A stretch of DNA of 64,000 bases from an uncultured Pseudomonadota bacterium (GTDB lineage Bacteria; Myxococcota_A; UBA796; SXON01): positions 1 through 64,000 of the forward strand of contig CAIMSU010000366.1 in assembly GCA_903844155.1 (NCBI GenBank), in the 5' to 3' direction. Both the position numbers and the translations under genes were made by a program. The notes beneath the pieces are model-generated. The model was given only the letters and a program-made list of their open reading frames with translations. It did no database searches and was not told the origin of the DNA. The first letter of the stretch is position 1. Each line of letters starts with the position of its first letter. Shown in pieces: positions 53,182 to 61,478 of this stretch.

Positions 53182-55077
53182 ATGACCCTGCCCCGCAACG
53201 CTCCCGTTCTGACCAACGCCCTCTTTCTGGTCGCCGCGACCGCCCTCCTCGGGACCGGCTGCACCATCGACAACGGCCTGAAGGGCCACGGCGATGTCAG
53301 CGGCGCCGACTCGGTCGACACCGGCTTTTCGCTCGACACGGGCAACGGCAACCACGACGTGTGCGGCACCATGAACCTCGACGTTGCCGACGCCGGCGTG
53401 GACGAGAGCTGCGTCGCGGCCGCCCACCCCGGGACCTTCACGCCGGTCGTCAAGTGGCGCAACCAGGCGGTCGGCGACGCGTACGCGACCCCCGTGGTCG
53501 CCCGGTTGACGGACACGGACGGCGACGGTCTCCTCACCGCCAACGACATCCCCACGATCGTCGTGGCAAACGCCGCGGGCGAGCTTGTTGCGCTGAAGGG
53601 CGACGACGGCACCATCCTCTGGCGGACCGGCAACTTCGGCGGTGAGCCGATGACCCCCGCCATCGGCGACCTCGACGGCGACGGCTGGCCCGAAGTGGTG
53701 GAGAGCGGAACGACGGGGACGGGCGCTGTCCACGGAAAGGACGGTTCGTCCTACTGGAACGGCCCCGCGTACTCGGGCGGCAAGGCCCCGGACTGCGGCG
53801 CGGTAGGCATCTACGATCTCGATGGCGACGGCGTCCCCGAGATCGTCATCGGCGGCGAGGTGCTCAACGGGACGACCGGGCACAAGATCTCGCAGTCGCG
53901 GGGCGACGGCTCGGGAAACAGCGCGTACTCGCCCTTCGGCGTGGCCGCGGACATCGACCAGGACGGCGTGATGGAGGTCGTCGTCGGCAACGCGCTCTAT
54001 CACAAGGACGGCACGGAGCTCTGGAACAACGGGCAGTCGGACGGCTTCGTCGCCGTCGGCAACTTCGACGCCGACGCCTACGGCGAGATCGTTGTGACGA
54101 ACGTCGGCACCGTGCGCCTCCAGGACGATGACGGCACAGTGCTGTGGACCAAGGCCGGTGTCATGGGCGCGACCAGCGGGCCGCCGACCATCGCGGACTT
54201 TGATGGGGACGGTCATCCCGACATCGGCGTAGCGGGGCACAACGTCTACAAGGTCTTCGACCGCCACGGCAACGTGCTGTGGAGCAACCCCGTCCACGAC
54301 GAATCGTCCGGGTTCACCGGGAGCAGCGTTTTTGATTTTGAGGGCGACGGAAAGGCCGAAGTCGTCTACGCCGACGAGAACGATCTGTTCGTCTTCGACG
54401 GCGCGACCGGCGCGGTCAAGCTCGATGAGACGGAGCACTCCAGCGCCACCTGCTCCGAGTACCCGGCTATCGCGGACGTCGACAACGACGGTCACGCCGA
54501 GATCATCTACACATCGTCGGCCTACTCGGGCCCGGAGCAGGGCGTGCGCGTGGTCGGTGACGCCGACAACTCGTGGATGCCCGCGCGACCCGTCTGGAAC
54601 GAGCACGCCTACGCCATCACCAACGTCAACGACGATGGGACGATCCCGGCCGCGCCCGCCACGAATTGGCTGACGTACAACAACTTCCGGTCGGGGGACC
54701 TCTCCGCGGCCACCGGGGGCGCGCTTTCGGACGCCATCCCGGTCGAGGGCCACGTCTGCACGAAGGAGTGCGCGAACGGGCGCCTGTCGATCGTGGTCGG
54801 CCTCGGGAACCAGGGCACCGCCGATCTGCCAGCTGGCGTCGCGATCTCCGCGTATGCGGTCACCGACTCGACCCCGAAGTTCCTCTCGACCCAATACGTG
54901 CCCGACGTCGTCGCCAGCGGCAAGACGTCCACCGGCCTGCAGTTTGACTTCGCCACGTCGGATCTTCCGTTTGGCTCCGTGGAATTCATTGCCGACGACG
55001 CCGATGGCGTGGGTGCCGTGACCGAGTGCAACGAGGACAACAACGCGCTGACCATCTCGTCTGGCCTGTGCCCGTGA
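53182..55077 (+). CDS. FG-GAP/VCBS-repeat lipoprotein
   Basis: 631 residues. Signal peptide with Cys (LLGTGC), an Asp/Thr/Gly linker (VDTGFSLDTG) and a series of FG-GAP/VCBS blades. Recurrent DxDGDG calcium-binding loops are visible (DTDGDG, DLDGDG, DIDQDG, DFDGDG, DVDNDG), as expected for a beta-propeller like integrin-alpha. The C-terminal 150 residues form a CARDB-like beta-sandwich with Cys (VCTKECANG). Surface-exposed adhesion or binding is likely; ligand unknown. ATG 53182 has GGAG upstream. An in-frame upstream extension is implausible. Confidence 0.85.
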   Translation: MTLPRNAPVLTNALFLVAATALLGTGCTIDNGLKGHGDVSGADSVDTGFSLDTGNGNHDVCGTMNLDVADAGVDESCVAAAHPGTFTPVVKWRNQAVGDAYATPVVARLTDTDGDGLLTANDIPTIVVANAAGELVALKGDDGTILWRTGNFGGEPMTPAIGDLDGDGWPEVVESGTTGTGAVHGKDGSSYWNGPAYSGGKAPDCGAVGIYDLDGDGVPEIVIGGEVLNGTTGHKISQSRGDGSGNSAYSPFGVAADIDQDGVMEVVVGNALYHKDGTELWNNGQSDGFVAVGNFDADAYGEIVVTNVGTVRLQDDDGTVLWTKAGVMGATSGPPTIADFDGDGHPDIGVAGHNVYKVFDRHGNVLWSNPVHDESSGFTGSSVFDFEGDGKAEVVYADENDLFVFDGATGAVKLDETEHSSATCSEYPAIADVDNDGHAEIIYTSSAYSGPEQGVRVVGDADNSWMPARPVWNEHAYAITNVNDDGTIPAAPATNWLTYNNFRSGDLSAATGGALSDAIPVEGHVCTKECANGRLSIVVGLGNQGTADLPAGVAISAYAVTDSTPKFLSTQYVPDVVASGKTSTGLQFDFATSDLPFGSVEFIADDADGVGAVTECNEDNNALTISSGLCP

Positions 55078-55084
55078 CCGGTCG

Positions 55085-56368
55085 GTGAGCCCCACCGACG
55101 CCCCCGTCGTAGAAGCCGCGCCCGTCGCCGCGCCGCCTGCTTCACCCGTCAGCGCGCAGAAGCCGACGTGGAGCGTGTTTCCGGTGGCGGGTGTTGACAG
55201 CGACGACGGCTTTGGCTTTGGCGCACGGGCACAGTTGGACATTCCGGGCAAGGTGCCGATCGAGCCCTACAAGTCGAGCTTCGTCATCCACTTGTTCGTG
55301 ACGACGCACGGCTACCACCACGACCGCTTCAAGTTCGACCTGCTCGGGCTGGGCCCCCGCGGAAACCTGCGTCTCATGGGGCATTTCGCCTTCCGCGCCT
55401 GGCTCAACGACGGCTACTGGGGGCTCGGCAACGGCACCGTCCACGACCCGTCCTACGACGCCCTCTCCGTCGACGACCCGCTCCACAAGTTCTATAAATA
55501 CCAGTTGATCCAGCCCTTCGCGCACCTCACACTGCGGGATGAGCTGGCGCGTGTCGGCCCGGGCGCGGTCTCCATCTACGGGAGCTGGGAGGGGCGGTAC
55601 AGCGTCATCCACGCCTACCCGGACTCCCTGCTCGCCGCCGACCAGCCGTATGGCTACGAAGGCGGGCTGGCCGCGCAGATCGCGGTCGGCGCGCTGTGGG
55701 ACACGCGGTCGCCGGAGGTCACGCCAGACCACGGGGCGCTGCTGGAGGCCTCCGCGCGTGGCGTCGGGATGCTGAACGGCGACGGGAACGGCGGGTTCGG
55801 GGAAGTCTCCGCGTTTGGCGGGCCGATGCTGAGCGTGCGGGGCTACGTTCCGGTGGCCGAGTTCGCGGGGCGGCACGTGACCTACGCCGCGCGTGCGATG
55901 GGCGAATACCTGTTTGGACCTGTGCCTTTCTACGAGATGGTGCAGTGGGGTGGGTTCGAGCCGATCGAGGGCGTCGGCGGGTCGGACACGCTGCGCGGCG
56001 ACTCGTTCGGGCGCTGGCACGGGCCGGGCAAGGCGGTCGAGCAGAACGAGCTGCGCGTGGACGTCGTCTCGCACCCGTTCTTCCACCGGAAGCTGCGGTG
56101 GCAGGCGGTGCCGTTCGCAGACGTGGGTGCCGTGTGGGGCGTGGATCGTGAGGATCCGGGGTTGATCGGTCGTTCCCTGGGTGGCGCGGGTGAGCACCCG
56201 GCCGTGCCCGTGCACCCGAGCGCGGGCCTTGGCGTGCGCGCGATCTGGGCCACGACGCTCGTCGGCCGGTTCGACGTGGCGGTGGGACAGGACCTCGTTC
56301 CGACAAGCGCGGGCGTAGGCTACGGCCCTTCCGTCGGATTCTACCTGGCCTTCGACCACACGTATTGA
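55085..56368 (+). CDS. Omp85/D15-like outer-membrane barrel without POTRA domains
   Basis: 427 residues. The C-terminal 350 residues are beta-barrel-like (bacterial surface antigen D15 family) with the Omp85 lid motif LRGDSFGR near residue 303 and the terminal strand ending FDHTY. No POTRA domains precede it, and no classical signal peptide is visible in the Ala/Pro-rich N-terminus. The true start may therefore be missed, or targeting is unusual. GTG start at 55085, 7 bp after the FG-GAP gene, suggests cotranscription. The stop lies inside the left arm of a composite palindrome. Confidence 0.72.
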   Translation: MSPTDAPVVEAAPVAAPPASPVSAQKPTWSVFPVAGVDSDDGFGFGARAQLDIPGKVPIEPYKSSFVIHLFVTTHGYHHDRFKFDLLGLGPRGNLRLMGHFAFRAWLNDGYWGLGNGTVHDPSYDALSVDDPLHKFYKYQLIQPFAHLTLRDELARVGPGAVSIYGSWEGRYSVIHAYPDSLLAADQPYGYEGGLAAQIAVGALWDTRSPEVTPDHGALLEASARGVGMLNGDGNGGFGEVSAFGGPMLSVRGYVPVAEFAGRHVTYAARAMGEYLFGPVPFYEMVQWGGFEPIEGVGGSDTLRGDSFGRWHGPGKAVEQNELRVDVVSHPFFHRKLRWQAVPFADVGAVWGVDREDPGLIGRSLGGAGEHPAVPVHPSAGLGVRAIWATTLVGRFDVAVGQDLVPTSAGVGYGPSVGFYLAFDHTY

Positions 56369-56447
56369 CGTGGCAAGAGTCTGATCCGCATGAGGCGGAT
56401 CGGGCTCTCGACGCGTCAATAGCCGGATCCGCGTGAGGCGGATCGGG
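56363..56447. repeat. Composite palindrome at the end of the D15-like gene and upstream of pstS
   Basis: A 59-base palindrome (56363-56421): TATTGACG at the left is inverted as CGTCAATA at the right, and GATCCGC-ATGAG-GCGGATC forms its centre. A second GGATCCGC...GCGGATC hairpin follows (56425-56444). The segment 56403-56423 is the exact reverse complement of the core of the element at 45459. The left end includes the TGA stop of the preceding gene, so it may also act as a terminator. It lies 80-160 bp before pstS. Confidence 0.72.
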
Positions 56448-56454
56448 CCACTGA

Positions 56455-56483
56455 ACGTCACGGCCACGTTTCAGGACCGTCAC
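56455..56483 (+). promoter_or_regulatory. Candidate Pho box upstream of pstS
   Basis: Three heptamers with exact 11-bp spacing lie 43 to 71 bp before the pstS start: ACGTCAC (56455), ACGTTTC (56466) and CCGTCAC (56477). This matches the PhoB-box design of 7-bp repeats with 4-bp spacers (consensus like CTGTCAT). It predicts phosphate-starvation control of the pst operon by a PhoB-type regulator, which is not in the window. Confidence 0.5.
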
Positions 56484-56525
56484 ATGGGATTCATAGGGAT
56501 CCGGCGCCAACAACCGGAGCCTCAC

Positions 56526-57434
56526 ATGATCCTCGCCCTCGCGTTCCTCGCTTGTTCCACGCCCGCCCCCTCCACGCCCGCCCCAACGCCTGTCGCCGCG
56601 CCCGCGCCTGCTGAGAAGCAGGCCATCGTGATCAAGGGATCCGACTCCGAGGTCAACGTCGTGCAGCGCCTCTCCGAGGAGTTCATGAAGACCCACGCGG
56701 ACGTCGCGATCAGCGTGACCGGCGGGGGTTCAGGCACCGGAGTGGCCGCGCTCATCGACGGCACCTGCACCCTCGCCAACTCCTCGCGCGACTTTGAGGC
56801 GGACGAGAAGGTCAAGGCGCAGGCCAGGAACGTGGCTCCGACGGCGTTCATCTTTGCGACGGACGCCGTCGGCATCGTCGTAAACGCGAAAAACCCTGCG
56901 ACCAAGACGGATGTTGCCACGCTCGGCGCGATCTTCCGTGGCGAGCAGAAGACCTGGAAGGCGCTCGGCGGGGCCGACAAGCCCGTGAGCCTCTACGGCC
57001 GGCAGTCCAACTCGGGGACCTACAGCTTCTTCAAGAAGACCGTGGTGGCCGGCGCGGACGGAAAGGGGGATTACTCCGCCGATCTCAAGCAGATGAACGG
57101 CAACGCGCAGATCGTCGAGGGCATCACGACGGACGAGGCGGGGATCGGCTACGCGGCCGCCGGCTACGTCAAGGGAAAGGAAGGGATCAAGCTTCTGAAC
57201 CTTGTCGTTGATGGCACCGAGATCGCGCCCGGCGACGAGGCCGCCGTCCTCTCCGGCAAGTACCCGCTGGCTCGCCCGCTCTACCAGTTCATGAACGGCA
57301 AGCCGACCGGCGCGCTCAAGGACTTCCTGGCGTACGAGGCGAGCGACGCTGGCAAGGCGATCATCGCCGGAGAAGGCTTCTACCCGGTGTTTCCGGACAA
57401 GGTTGCCGGGAACACGGCGTTGCTCGGGGGATAG
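56526..57434 (+). CDS. pstS: Phosphate ABC transporter, substrate-binding protein PstS
   Basis: 302 residues. A short lipoprotein-like signal MILALAFLAC, a Pro/Ala linker and the PstS fold: IVIKGSDSEVNVVQRLSEEF, SVTGGGSGTGVAALIDGTC, SSRDF and SGTYSFFKK, the phosphate-contact regions. It captures phosphate in the periplasm for PstCAB. The ATG at 56526 has GGAG about 7 bases before it; upstream starts lie inside the palindromic region. It is followed directly by pstC (0-bp gap). Confidence 0.9.
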   Translation: MILALAFLACSTPAPSTPAPTPVAAPAPAEKQAIVIKGSDSEVNVVQRLSEEFMKTHADVAISVTGGGSGTGVAALIDGTCTLANSSRDFEADEKVKAQARNVAPTAFIFATDAVGIVVNAKNPATKTDVATLGAIFRGEQKTWKALGGADKPVSLYGRQSNSGTYSFFKKTVVAGADGKGDYSADLKQMNGNAQIVEGITTDEAGIGYAAAGYVKGKEGIKLLNLVVDGTEIAPGDEAAVLSGKYPLARPLYQFMNGKPTGALKDFLAYEASDAGKAIIAGEGFYPVFPDKVAGNTALLGG

Positions 57435-58487
57435 ATGGAAGCCGGTCTGCCCGCGGTGCAGCCTGTCGCCACGCCGGCGACGGAGCGCGCCGCGGGTTTG
57501 ACCGGCGGCGGTGCGCGCCGCCTGCGTGAGACCGCGATCCGGACGCTGTTCACGCTCTCCGCCGTCATCGCGGTGCTCATCCTCGTCGGGATCTTTGGGG
57601 TGTTGTTCGTCCAGGCGCGCGACGCGTTCACGGGCGTCGAGGGTGTCGCCCAGAGCACGATCACACCGGAACAACGAACCCTCTTCACCGACGCGGAGTT
57701 TGCCGCGCTACCGCTCACGCCTCCCGCGCCGCCGTCATTGTTCGGGGATTTTCTCGGCTCGACCATCTGGAACCCGACCGGGAACACGGCGCTGTACGGC
57801 GTTGGCGCGATGGTCGTCTCGACCCTGCTCGTCACGCTCTCCGCCCTCGCGCTGGCAGCCCCGCTCGGCATCGCGGTCGCCGCCTGGCTGGCCTATGTCG
57901 CCCGTCCGCGCGCCCGCGAGATCATCAAGCCCGTGATCGAGGTGCTTGCGGCGATTCCGTCGGTGGTGATCGGGTTCATCGGCATCGTCGTGCTGGGGCC
58001 GTGGATTGCGCGTGTCGCCGGCGTGAATTCCGGGCTAACGGCGGCAAACGGGGCGTTGCTGCTCGCGGTCATGGCGCTGCCGACGATCGTCTCCATCACC
58101 GAGGATGCGCTGACGGCGGTGCCGCGGGACTACGTCCAGGCGTCGCTGGCGCTTGGCGCGGACCGCTGGCAAACGCTCGTGCGCGTCGTACTCCCGGCCG
58201 CGAGCTCGGGCGTGATCGCGGCGTTGATGCTTGGGATGGGCCGGGCCATCGGCGAGACGATGACGGTGCTCATGGCATGCGGGAACGCGACGGCGATGCC
58301 AGGCTCGCTGTTTGACCCCGTTCGTACGCTCACGGCGACCATCGCGATCGAGCTCGGGGAGACCGAGGTCGGAAGCCGGCATTTCCATGCCCTCTTCGCG
58401 GTCGGCCTCGTGCTCTTCTGCCTGACGTTCGCCGTGAACGTCGTCAGCGACGTCTACATCCATCGTTCATCGCGGGGGCGAGCGTGA
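57435..58487 (+). CDS. pstC: Phosphate ABC transporter permease PstC
   Basis: 350 residues, with a cytoplasmic N-terminus, about six membrane helices and a periplasmic insert (70-115). The signature EVLAAIPSVVIGFIGIVVLGP and the ATPase loop ASLALGADRWQTLVRVVLPAASSG are typical. Starts right after the pstS stop and overlaps pstA by 4 bp. Complete. Confidence 0.95.
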   Translation: MEAGLPAVQPVATPATERAAGLTGGGARRLRETAIRTLFTLSAVIAVLILVGIFGVLFVQARDAFTGVEGVAQSTITPEQRTLFTDAEFAALPLTPPAPPSLFGDFLGSTIWNPTGNTALYGVGAMVVSTLLVTLSALALAAPLGIAVAAWLAYVARPRAREIIKPVIEVLAAIPSVVIGFIGIVVLGPWIARVAGVNSGLTAANGALLLAVMALPTIVSITEDALTAVPRDYVQASLALGADRWQTLVRVVLPAASSGVIAALMLGMGRAIGETMTVLMACGNATAMPGSLFDPVRTLTATIAIELGETEVGSRHFHALFAVGLVLFCLTFAVNVVSDVYIHRSSRGRA

Positions 58488-59347
58488 GCGGGGGGGCGGC
58501 GCCGACCACGCGCGAGCGCTTCGGGTTCGCCGCGCTCGGCGTATGCGCGGGGCTCCTCGTCCTGCTGGTCGTAGCACTGGTCGGCTACGTGGTTTCCGGC
58601 GGTTGGCACGTCCTTTCCTGGCAGTTCCTGACGCAACCGCCCACGAACGGCATGCGCGACGGTGGGATCTGGCCGGCGATCTTTGGGACGATCGTGCTGA
58701 TGGCGCTCACCTCGCTGTCCGCGACCCCCCTTGGCGTCGCCTGCGCGATCTACCTTGTGGAGTACGCGCGAGAAGGCTGGTTTGTCCGGCTCATTCGGCT
58801 GTCCATCCGCAACCTGTCCGGCGTCCCGAGCGTGGTCTACGGTCTCTTTGGTGTCGGCCTCTTCGTCAACGGCCTCGGCTTTGGCCCCTCGCTGCTCGCC
58901 AGCGGCCTGACCCTCGGCCTTCTCACGCTTCCGTGGACCATCACCGCGTCCGAGGAGGCCCTCCGCCGGGTGCCGCGCAGCTACCGGGACGGCGCCCTGG
59001 CGCTCGGTGCCACGCCCTGGGAGGCCATCTGGACGAATGTGCTTCCCGCGGCGCTTCCCGGCGTACTCACAGGGATCATCCTGGGTTTAGCGCGTGCTGC
59101 GGGCGAGACGGCGCCCATCCTTTTCACCGGGGTCACCTTCTCCCGACCCGACATGCCGGCGAGCCTGCTTGACACGTACATGGCCCTGCCGTACCACCTC
59201 TACATCCTCTCCACCCAGCACCAGGACATCGTCGCCGTGCGGCCCGTCGCGTTTGCGACGGCGACGGTGCTGCTCGGCCTGGTGCTGCTCGTCAACGGCT
59301 CCGCCGCGATCGTGCGCGCCCGCGTCCGTGCCCGGCAGCTCGAATGA
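58484..59347 (+). CDS. pstA: Phosphate ABC transporter permease PstA
   Basis: 287 residues with six membrane helices. Signature [19 protein letters not shown] and ATPase loop [24 protein letters not shown] are present, plus the phosphate-channel [12 protein letters not shown] start at 58484 overlaps pstC (GTGA), and its end overlaps pstB by 4 bp. With PstC it forms the phosphate pore. Confidence 0.95.
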   Translation: MSGGAAPTTRERFGFAALGVCAGLLVLLVVALVGYVVSGGWHVLSWQFLTQPPTNGMRDGGIWPAIFGTIVLMALTSLSATPLGVACAIYLVEYAREGWFVRLIRLSIRNLSGVPSVVYGLFGVGLFVNGLGFGPSLLASGLTLGLLTLPWTITASEEALRRVPRSYRDGALALGATPWEAIWTNVLPAALPGVLTGIILGLARAAGETAPILFTGVTFSRPDMPASLLDTYMALPYHLYILSTQHQDIVAVRPVAFATATVLLGLVLLVNGSAAIVRARVRARQLE

Positions 59348-60102
59348 CCCGCCCAAAGCTCCAGAGCGAGGCGCTTGAAGTCTGGTACGGGAAGAAGCGT
59401 GCCTTGAACAACGTGAACCTTGCCGTGGCGGATCACTCGATCACCGCGCTCATCGGCCCCTCCGGGTGCGGCAAGAGCACGTTTTTGCGATGCTTGAACC
59501 GGATGAACGACACGATCGAAGGGGTGTCTGTGAAGGGCCGGCTCATGCTGGACGGGGAGGACGTGTACGGGCCGGCCGTGGATGTGGTGGCGTTGCGACG
59601 GCGGGTGGGCATGGTGTTCCAGAAGGCCAACCCATTCCCCAAGTCCATCTTCGAGAATGTGGCCTACGGGCTGCGGCTCGGGGCGCGGCTGCCGAAGCCG
59701 GAGCTGGAGGCCCGCGTTGAGACCGCGCTCGGCCGGGCGGCGCTCTGGGACGAGGTCAAGGACCGGCTTCATTCCTCCGCTTTGTCGCTTTCGGGCGGCC
59801 AGCAGCAGCGCCTCTGCATCGCACGCGCTCTGGCTGTTGAGCCCGAAGTCCTGCTGATGGACGAGCCGACCAGCGCCCTCGATCCCATCGCCACCGCGCG
59901 GATCGAGGAGCTGCTGCACGGCCTCGCGGACCGCTACACCATCGTGATCGTCACCCACAACATGCAGCAAGCCGGGCGGGTCAGCGACCAGACTGCTTTC
60001 TTTTTCATGGGGGAGCTCGTCGAAGTCGGTGCTACTGACGATATCTTCACGAATCCCAAGCAGAAGAAGACCGAAGAGTACATCACCGGCCGGTTCGGCT
60101 AG
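59344..60102 (+). CDS. pstB: Phosphate ABC transporter ATPase PstB
   Basis: 252 residues, normal length. Walker [11 protein letters not shown]-loop [12 protein letters not shown], signature LSGGQQQR, Walker [13 protein letters not shown] and H-loop VIVTHN. PstB-specific segments NRMNDTIEG and [16 protein letters not shown] are present. It drives phosphate import. Start ATGA overlap with pstA. Confidence 0.97.
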   Translation: MTRPKLQSEALEVWYGKKRALNNVNLAVADHSITALIGPSGCGKSTFLRCLNRMNDTIEGVSVKGRLMLDGEDVYGPAVDVVALRRRVGMVFQKANPFPKSIFENVAYGLRLGARLPKPELEARVETALGRAALWDEVKDRLHSSALSLSGGQQQRLCIARALAVEPEVLLMDEPTSALDPIATARIEELLHGLADRYTIVIVTHNMQQAGRVSDQTAFFFMGELVEVGATDDIFTNPKQKKTEEYITGRFG

Positions 60103-60127
60103 CCAGCGCCGCCATGCGAGTTCCTGA

Positions 60128-60793
60128 ATGACGAGGCACACAGACACCCAGTACGAGAGCGAGCTTGAGGCGCTTGGCAGCCATGTGAGCCTGATGGGCG
60201 CGCGCGCGGAGGGCATGGTCGCCAACGCCGTGCGCGCGCTGTTCACGCGCGACCCCATGCTTGCGCGAGCGGTCGTCGAGCAGGACGCGGACCTCGACCG
60301 CCTGGAGAAGGAGTCGGATCGCCGGTGCATCCAGATCCTCGCGCGTCGCTCCCCGGTCGGGGAGGATCTGCGCTTTGTGACGGCGGTTTTCAAGGTCGTC
60401 ACCGATCTCGAGCGGGTGGGCGACCTGGCCGTGAACATCGCCGAGCGCTCGTTGGAGCTGCTCTCCACCGTCGGCATCGGCCCGGACGCCGAGATCCAGG
60501 CCCTCGCCGCGCTGGTCAGCGAGCAGCTCGCGACCGCCGTGCGCGGCTTCTCGGACCGCGACGCCATCGTGGCCGCGCAGCTCTACGAGACCGATCGGGT
60601 GATCGACGGGATGAATCGCGCCGCGTTCGCGGGACTTCTGAACACCGCCCGCACCCATCCCGACCAGATCGAACGCGCCCTCGCCCTCTCGAGCGTGTGC
60701 AAGCACCTGGAGCGCATTGGCGACCACGCGGTGAACATCGGCGAACAGACGGTATTTCTGGTCGACGGGCACGACGTTCGGCACGGGGGCTAG
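60128..60793 (+). CDS. phoU: Phosphate signalling protein PhoU
   Basis: 221 residues, two repeats of the PhoU three-helix bundle. The metal-binding motifs ERVGDLAVNIAE (about 97-108) and ERIGDHAVNIGE near the C-terminus are intact. PhoU links PstB to the PhoR/PhoB kinase pair and represses the pathway in excess phosphate. It ends the pst operon, 25 bp after pstB, and is convergent with the GST gene 4 bp away. Confidence 0.95.
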   Translation: MTRHTDTQYESELEALGSHVSLMGARAEGMVANAVRALFTRDPMLARAVVEQDADLDRLEKESDRRCIQILARRSPVGEDLRFVTAVFKVVTDLERVGDLAVNIAERSLELLSTVGIGPDAEIQALAALVSEQLATAVRGFSDRDAIVAAQLYETDRVIDGMNRAAFAGLLNTARTHPDQIERALALSSVCKHLERIGDHAVNIGEQTVFLVDGHDVRHGG

Positions 60794-60797
60794 GAGC

Positions 60798-61469
60798 TCA
60801 CCTCCAGAGGGCCTCGGCGTCGTCGATCGTCTGCGGCTCCGCGATGGCGTCTGCCTCCCAGGCGCGGAAATCGCCGTCGGCGAGGAGCACCTCGGACCAC
60901 CGGGCGAGGGGACGGGACAGGGGGATTCCATAGGTCCGAAGGCGCGTCGCGACGGGGGCATAGAACGCATCGGCCGCGGAGCGTTCGCCGAGCAGCCAGG
61001 GACCGCCGAACCGTGCGTGCAGGTCGGCGACGAGGTCGCGGAGGCGGGCGAGGTCGGCGAGGGTGTCGCCGGGGAGGTGAGCGGTGATGTCCGGCGTTCG
61101 CCGCCGGATGTTCATGCCCAGGTCGCGACGGAGGGCGCTGAAGGAGGAGTGCATCTCGGCCGACGCGCAGCGGGCGAGGGCGCGACGCGTGGGGTCGGCC
61201 GGCCACACCGGCCCCCGCTCAGCGGCCCATTCGGTGATCGCGAGCGAGTCCCAGAGGGTCAGCCGGTCGCCGAGGGTGAGCGCGGGCACGCGACCGCTCG
61301 GCGAGACCGCCACGACCCCGGGAATGGCGCTTTTGCCGTAGCCTTCGCCACCAAGCGGGATGAGGTGTTCGTCGAACGCGATGCCTGCCCATCGAAGGAC
61401 GAGCCACGGCCGCAGCGACCAGGACGAGTAGTTCTTGTTGCCGACGTGGAGCGTTGGGCGGGAGGTCAA
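60798..61469 (-). CDS. Glutathione S-transferase family protein
   Basis: 223 residues. N-terminal thioredoxin-like domain with NKNYSSWSLRPWLVL (the conserved Ser/Tyr region) and the cis-Pro block SGRVPALTLGD, then the helical C-domain. The GNKNYSSWSLRP motif is characteristic of a bacterial GST subgroup related to YfcG/maleylacetoacetate-isomerase-like proteins. The substrate cannot be predicted. Starts a minus-strand group with the two genes upstream; the gap to the aspartoacylase-like gene is 9 bp. Confidence 0.87.
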   Translation of the reverse strand: MTSRPTLHVGNKNYSSWSLRPWLVLRWAGIAFDEHLIPLGGEGYGKSAIPGVVAVSPSGRVPALTLGDRLTLWDSLAITEWAAERGPVWPADPTRRALARCASAEMHSSFSALRRDLGMNIRRRTPDITAHLPGDTLADLARLRDLVADLHARFGGPWLLGERSAADAFYAPVATRLRTYGIPLSRPLARWSEVLLADGDFRAWEADAIAEPQTIDDAEALWR

Positions 61470-61478
61470 CGGGGGCCT

